DNA of 64,000 nt from Okeania sp. KiyG1. GTDB lineage: Bacteria > Cyanobacteriota > Cyanobacteriia > Cyanobacteriales > Microcoleaceae. Location of the stretch: the NCBI RefSeq assembly GCF_014132355.1, contig NZ_BLZO01000011.1:62001-126000 (forward strand). The letters are read 5' to 3'. Positions 60,056-64,000 of this stretch are shown here, in pieces (within the stretch, counting starts at the first letter, position 1; every line of letters starts with the position of its first letter). The notes beneath the pieces are model-generated. The model was not told the origin of the DNA. It ran no database searches and saw nothing but the letters and a program-made list of their open reading frames with translations. The position numbers and the translations under genes are program-made.

Positions 60056-60259
60056 ATGGCACAAAGAACTGGATTAGGAGACCTGCTCAAACCTTTAAAC
60101 TCTGAATATGGTAAAGTATCTCCCGGTTGGGGAACTACACTATTAATGGCAGTTTTTATTGGCTTATTTTTTGTCTTCTTGTTGATTATTCTCCAAATCT
60201 ACAACTCTTCGTTGTTGTTAGAGAATGTTGATGTGGACTGGGCTAGTCTCACTAAATAA
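60056..60259 (+). CDS. psbH: Photosystem II phosphoprotein-type subunit PsbH
   Basis: The 67-residue protein: [40 protein letters not shown] and a C-terminal [14 protein letters not shown]. One membrane helix (about 27-47). PsbH lies near CP47 in PSII and affects QA to QB electron flow. It lacks the N-terminal phosphorylated extension of plants, as expected for cyanobacteria. First gene of a run with tatA and pth. Confidence 0.97.
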   Translation: MAQRTGLGDLLKPLNSEYGKVSPGWGTTLLMAVFIGLFFVFLLIILQIYNSSLLLENVDVDWASLTK

Positions 60260-60366
60260 GATGAATTAAAGAGTAGGGCGAAGAAATTCAAATAACTAAA
60301 ATTTCTCCAGCCCTAGCTATATCCTTAAGTACTAATCTCAGATAAATTTTAGGAGTAAAAAACAAG

Positions 60367-60639
60367 ATGAATATTTTTGGTATTGGTCTCCCGGAAATGA
60401 TTGTAATTTTAGTCGTAGCTCTTTTGATATTCGGTCCAAAGAAGCTACCAGAAATTGGTCGTAGTTTAGGGCAAGCGATAAATAGTTTTAAGGCAGGAGC
60501 TAAAGAGTTTGAAAATGAGTTTAAACGAGAGGCAAAACAGTTAGAAGAAGGGTCTCAAGTTAGTCAGTATGCACCTGAATCAGAGTCAGAAAAAGTAGTA
60601 ACTGTTTCTTCTCCTACAGAGACAAGCCAGAAAAGCTAG
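60367..60639 (+). CDS. tatA: Twin-arginine translocase subunit TatA
   Basis: The 90-residue protein has an N-terminal membrane helix (MNIFGIGLPEMIVILVVALL), the hinge FGPKKLPEIGRSLGQAI and an amphipathic, charged helix (FKAGAKEFENEFKREAKQLE) with a variable tail. This is the pore-forming component of the Tat system for folded proteins in the plasma and thylakoid membranes. AGGAGTAAAAAACAAG upstream gives a good ribosome site. It lies 107 bp after psbH; tatC is not in the window. Confidence 0.92.
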   Translation: MNIFGIGLPEMIVILVVALLIFGPKKLPEIGRSLGQAINSFKAGAKEFENEFKREAKQLEEGSQVSQYAPESESEKVVTVSSPTETSQKS

Positions 60640-60816
60640 TGCCGCTACGGGGAAGTCAAAAGTCAAAAGTATTGATTGGAAAGACTTTTAAGATTTTGTA
60701 ACTGGTTAGTTATTTATGCCATCCTGAAGTAGTTGGTAAAAGTAGAGAAAAAAATCACCTGAGCCAATCCAAAAAATTATTATATTTTTGACAATTTAAT
60801 TTTAATTCTTAAAGTA

Positions 60817-61461
60817 ATGAAAGAGGAGGCATCAGGGCAAAATTTAGTGATTCCTCAATTAATTGTAGGTTTGGGAAATCCAGAGCCGAAATACGAAAGA
60901 ACTAGGCACAATATAGGATTTGCAGCAGTTGATACTATCGCCAATATGTGGCAAACTTCTCTATCTGAAAACCGGAAATTTAAAGCGGAAATTGGAGAAG
61001 GCAGAGGTATAAAATCCGATAAAATTTATTTGCTCAAACCCTTGACCTATATGAATAGGTCTGGCCAATCAGTGCGTGCGGTGTTAGATTGGTATAAATT
61101 GCAACCCAATTCAGTGCTGATTATATATGATGATATGGATTTACCAATGGGACGACTGCGACTACGGCTATCAGGGTCGGCAGGTGGCCATAATGGGATG
61201 AAGTCAGCGATCGCTCATTTAGGGACTCAAGAATTTCCTCGTTTACGGATAGGTATAGGTAAGCCAAAGAATGCTGGTGCTGAAAGTAGAGATCCAAATA
61301 CTATTGGTCATGTTTTAGGAAAGTTTAGCCCAACGGAAAGTCAATTAATGACTCAAGTACTGAAATTAGTTGTAGAGGCAGTAGAGCTTTCTATGAGACA
61401 AGGAATAGAAAAAGCGATGAGTCTCTATAACAGTCGTAGTGTCAGCTTACCAGAAGATTAA
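60817..61461 (+). CDS. pth: Peptidyl-tRNA hydrolase
   Basis: The 214-residue enzyme releases peptides from tRNA that has dropped off ribosomes. Seen: LIVGLGNPEPKYERTRHNIG with the catalytic histidine, LLKPLTYMNRSGQSV, IYDDMDLPMGRLRLRLSGSA, GGHNGMKSAIAHLGTQEFPR and GHVLGKFSPTE. The N-terminus has about 13 residues more than the minimal enzyme; a start further in (no ATG near) is not better. Second gene after tatA; a transposon remnant follows the stop. Confidence 0.95.
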   Translation: MKEEASGQNLVIPQLIVGLGNPEPKYERTRHNIGFAAVDTIANMWQTSLSENRKFKAEIGEGRGIKSDKIYLLKPLTYMNRSGQSVRAVLDWYKLQPNSVLIIYDDMDLPMGRLRLRLSGSAGGHNGMKSAIAHLGTQEFPRLRIGIGKPKNAGAESRDPNTIGHVLGKFSPTESQLMTQVLKLVVEAVELSMRQGIEKAMSLYNSRSVSLPED

Positions 61462-61469
61462 TTTACTAT

Positions 61470-61975
61470 CAAAAATGGAGCGAGTGAGGACTCCTGGTAA
61501 ATGGGAGATTATACCGGGAGATAAATCGCGACTAAACAAACAAGCTAGCACTCCATTCAGATAGAATTATGAAACAATAGGAATATGCTTAAGATGCAGG
61601 GTTCGGTCAGTTCTTCAATATCTTAGCTTGGGTATGCAAGAAACGAGGGGTTTATTTTGGCCAGGTAGACTACAGATATACCAGTCAAATTTGTCCAAAT
61701 TGTGGATCACATACAGGCAAAAAAGATTTGTCTGAACGTATTCATAGATGTCCTGAATGTCACTACGAAATAAACCGTGATGTAGCAGCAGCAAAAGTAA
61801 TTTGTCATCGAGGTGTTACTGCGGCCGAGTGCAGATCGTGGTTCAACAAATTGACGCTCGTTGGCGTACTGTCGGGGGTTGGAGACAATCTAGATAAGTG
61901 CCACTTAAGCTGTCACCCTAAATCGTGAGGTTTGGGAATCTTCCGTTATAATCTTTAGATTTAACGGCAGAGGAT
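61470..61975 (+). mobile_element. tnpB-remnant element between pth and the DUF3146-like gene
   Basis: The left end has CTCCTGGTAAATGGGAGATTATACCGGGAG (about 61491-61520) and the right end CTTCCGTTATAATC...TTTAACGGCAG (about 61938-61970). The same ends, in inverse orientation and with a larger internal deletion, lie in front of menB. Inside, only the 3' third of tnpB is left. Confidence 0.7.
61609..61928 (+). pseudogene. TnpB C-terminal fragment (zinc finger part)
   Basis: An open frame without a start reads QFFNILAWVCKKRGVYFGQV, then the finger SQICPNCGSHTG...CPECHYEINRDVAAAKVI with the last catalytic aspartate in NRD. It ends CHLSCHPKS. The N-terminal two thirds are deleted. It is a different TnpB subfamily from those at 5.7 and 10.6 kb. 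Confidence 0.75.
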
Positions 61976-61982
61976 GTCAATA

Positions 61983-62249
61983 ATGAGTTATAAAGGTTTA
62001 CCAGAAACTACTGCTTATGTCAGAGTAACTCGTCAGTCTTGGCAAAAAGGCACTATCGAAGGAGAAGTAAGTGCTGGGTCATTTAATTGGCATTTTAAAT
62101 GGGGTTTTCGCCATAAAAAAACCCTTTACATTCAACCTTCTCAAGGACGTGCTTTAATTCAAGAACCTTTAGGTAGGTTTCTAGAAAAATGGGATTATCA
62201 ACTAGAAGCTGGTGGAGATTACTATTTTACAATTAAAGCAAAATTTTAG
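61983..62249 (+). CDS. Small conserved cyanobacterial protein, DUF3146-like
   Basis: 88 residues from ATG 61983 (MSYKGLPETTAYVRVTRQSW). The sequence is beta-rich with EGEVSAGSFNWHFKWGFRHK and ends GGDYYFTIKAKF. I believe it belongs to the cyanobacteria-specific DUF3146 family, from memory of the pattern only. An in-frame ATG three codons earlier (61974) is less good, since AGAGG, from the end of the adjacent transposon remnant, is well spaced for 61983. Function unknown. Confidence 0.65.
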   Translation: MSYKGLPETTAYVRVTRQSWQKGTIEGEVSAGSFNWHFKWGFRHKKTLYIQPSQGRALIQEPLGRFLEKWDYQLEAGGDYYFTIKAKF

Positions 62250-62250
62250 G

Positions 62251-62416
62251 GTGCATCTCAATGCGTGAATAAAGCCAAAAATTTATCGTTTTTAGGGAAC
62301 AGCGGTCAGACCCCGCGTCGGCGTTAGACGCAAGGGAATGCTGACCAAGAGAGGGAACAGGGAACAGGGAATATATAGGAAAAAAGTATTTTTGCAAATA
62401 AATATGAGATGCACCC
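62251..62416. repeat. MITE-like element, GGTGCATCTCA family, split by the 51-bp palindrome
   Basis: Ends GGGTGCATCTCAATGCGTGA and TATGAGATGCACCC. Compared with 15685-15795 it has an extra 51 bp at 62302-62352. It begins one base after the stop of the DUF3146-like gene. Confidence 0.75.
62302..62352. repeat. 51-bp structured palindrome, second copy
   Basis: GCGGTCAGACCCCGCGTCGG ... ATGCTGACCAAGAGA. Outer stem GGTCA/TGACC, inner stem GCGT/ACGC. It has 41 of 51 positions identical to the tnpB copy at 11606-11656, with paired changes in both stems. Confidence 0.7.
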
Positions 62417-62724
62417 AAATTTTAGAAAAATTTAAGATATTAATTAGGTTGGTGGGAAATTTTAGTTGAACTTTAGCTGAAACAGATTAAAAGTAATTGT
62501 AAGTATAATAAAAGTTATACATAAATATAGTCATATATAGTCAAGTGATGTCAAATATCTTCGTTGATTTATACAAGCATAGCTACTAAATATTTGACAA
62601 AATTTAATAACTCCAAGGCTAAAGGTTTAATAGTATAATGAAATTGGCACGCTTAGTTTCAGACTAAATAATCATAAAAATTCCGAACTCCTCGAATCCT
62701 AATATAATTTTAACCCCTTGATTT
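62417..62724. other. Intergenic region, upstream of a tnpB
   Basis: AT-rich; no gene or named repeat seen. Confidence 0.4.
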
Positions 62725-64000
62725 ATGAAATTAGTTGAGAGACATATCCCATACAAAAATCATCGGTTTTATGCTGAAATTGACCGACTGTGTTTATTGT
62801 CTAAAAATCTCTATAACTATGCTAATTATTTAGTTCGTCAGTCTTTTATATTTGAAAAGACAAATCTATCTTATTATGACCTGCAAAAAACACTCTCTAC
62901 TCAATCAGATTATCAAGCAATACCAGCTAAAGTATCTCAACAAATCTTGATGATTTTAGATAGAAACACCGAAAAGTTTTTAGCAGCAAACGAAGTTTAT
63001 CTAAAGAACCCATCAAAGTTTAAATGCTCGTCCTCGTCTTCCTAGATATAAAAATAAAATAAAGGGAAGATTTCTTGTAGTTTATACCACACAAGCAATC
63101 AGCAAGAAGCAATTAAAACAAGGAATTATTAATCCCAGTCAAACAGGGATTTATCTAAAAACATTAGTACCTACTTCACAAATTAAACAAGTTCGTCTCA
63201 TTCCTAGACTTAATCATTATGTAATTGAGGTCATTTATGAAGCAATGCGAGAAACAATACGAGCTAGAGAAAAATCGTTGTGCCAGTATTGATATAGGAT
63301 TAAACAACTTAGCTACATTTTCATGTCGGCGACAGCCGAAACCTTTAATAAGCGCCGGAATAAAACCCAAGAGTGATCAATGGCAGACCGTTAAAATCTA
63401 TAAATCAATACTACAACAAAGTTAAGAGTTCCTTACAATCTCAACTCAAAGAAAATCAATGGAGTAAGAGGCTGAAAAAGCTGATGCTAAAAAGAGAATT
63501 TAAAATCAACGATTATCTTCATAAACCATCTAGTTTGATTATTAATACCCTGATTAATCAGAAAATAGGAACAGTAATAATAGGACACAATCCAGAGTGG
63601 AAGCAGAAGATAAACTTAGGGAAAAGAAATATTTCATATTTTGTATCTGTTCCCTATAACAGGTTAATAGAAATGTTATCTTATAAAGCCAAGATGGTAG
63701 GGATAGATGTAATTATTACAGAAGAATCTTACACCTCCGCATCAAGTTTTATAGATAATGATTTGATTCCAGTTTACACTGAAGGTGAGAAAAATAATGT
63801 CACCTTTTCAGGAAAAAGAATAAAGCGATGCAGCGCCGCCAAAGGGGGTTTCCCCCATGAACGACTGCATCAAGACAAAGAGGAATGCAATTGTACCGCA
63901 AGCATTGGATTAATTAATGAGTCACGTGAACGGTTCTTTGAACATTATGAAAAAAGTAGTCCCAAATGTCTTTGACCATGGGATAGAGAAGCCAGTGCGT
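62725..64000 (+). pseudogene. tnpB: TnpB, several frameshifts, with in-frame palindrome, cut by window edge
   Basis: Consecutive pieces in different frames: MKLVERHIPYKNHRFYAEID (to 63045), RPRLPRYKNKIKGRFLVVYT and VRLIPRLNHYVIEVIYE, then SIDIGLNNLATFSC (first catalytic aspartate), KLMLKREFKINDYLHKPSSL, TVIIGHNPEWKQKINLGKRN, and EESYTSASSFIDNDLIPVY, typical of one IS1341/IS605 tnpB subfamily. A 45-bp palindrome (63827-63871) adds 15 codons after GKRIKR. The true C-terminus VVPNVFDHGIEKPV runs off the window in another frame. At least three breaks, so inactive as read. Confidence 0.75.
63827..63871. repeat. 45-bp palindrome inside tnpB, in frame
   Basis: GATGCAG at the left pairs with CTGCATC at the right, and GGGGGTTTCCCCC forms the inner stem. 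Its 15 codons read CSAAKGGFPHERLHQ without a stop. The pattern recalls a palindrome common in cyanobacterial genomes. Confidence 0.65.

Overview
The window looks like a piece of chromosome from a low-GC filamentous marine cyanobacterium, probably of the Trichodesmium/Okeania/Lyngbya type. The evidence is photosystem II genes (psbN, psbH), an IM30/Vipp1 gene, many GCGATCGC (HIP1) octamers inside genes, TPR-sulfotransferases, heptanucleotide repeats, and a coding density of only about half. The genus is an inference from style, not from a database match.

Layout. 0-13 kb: the 3' end of menD, a broken IS5-type element with intact ends, a glutaredoxin, a Vipp1/PspA tandem (the second copy frameshifted), an IS605-like element with broken tnpA and tnpB, a divergent pair (SPOR-like membrane protein and a DUF721/DciA-like protein), a tnpB-only element, and menB. 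13-31 kb: tadA, a PlsC-type acyltransferase, a Ser/Thr kinase with a GUN4 domain, a small membrane operon containing a possible 19-residue ORF, the ruins of a VMAP-HTH/pentapeptide/nuclease gene, a very large sensor kinase-receiver-cyclase, and glcD. 31-37.3 kb: the most unusual locus. It has a fused YcaO/E1-like cyclodehydratase (azole-forming, TOMM type), a PEP-CTERM protein, an amidohydrolase scrap, and two related proteins ending in ...YIPCCCS and ...YLPMSCCT, which look like large precursor proteins for that enzyme. 38-54 kb: four long TPR-transferase genes (three sulfotransferases and one HIRTGD-type glycosyltransferase), with a tandem array of decayed sulfotransferase 3' ends. 54-64 kb: a thioredoxin-TPR protein, an MBL hydrolase, aroC, the psbN/psbH-tatA-pth cluster, a small conserved protein, and a broken tnpB at the edge.

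The intergenic DNA is mostly repetitive. At least three MITE-like families with terminal inverted repeats are present, together with miniature elements that carry only the hairpin ends of IS605-like elements, and dispersed palindromes. Some palindromes (38, 45 and 51 bp) sit in frame inside tnpB genes, and two copies of the 51-bp type show compensatory base changes in their stems. IS/MITE ends abut several start codons (menB, the DUF3146-like gene, the cyclase, one CC-tailed protein).

Many long genes are broken by what looks like loss of one base in a homopolymer run (pspA-like, cyclase, cyclodehydratase, CC-tailed protein, TPR-glycosyltransferase). This may be real decay or sequencing/assembly error; where the rest of the gene is intact I treat it as one gene and say where the break is. 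I saw no rRNA, tRNA, CRISPR array or prophage.
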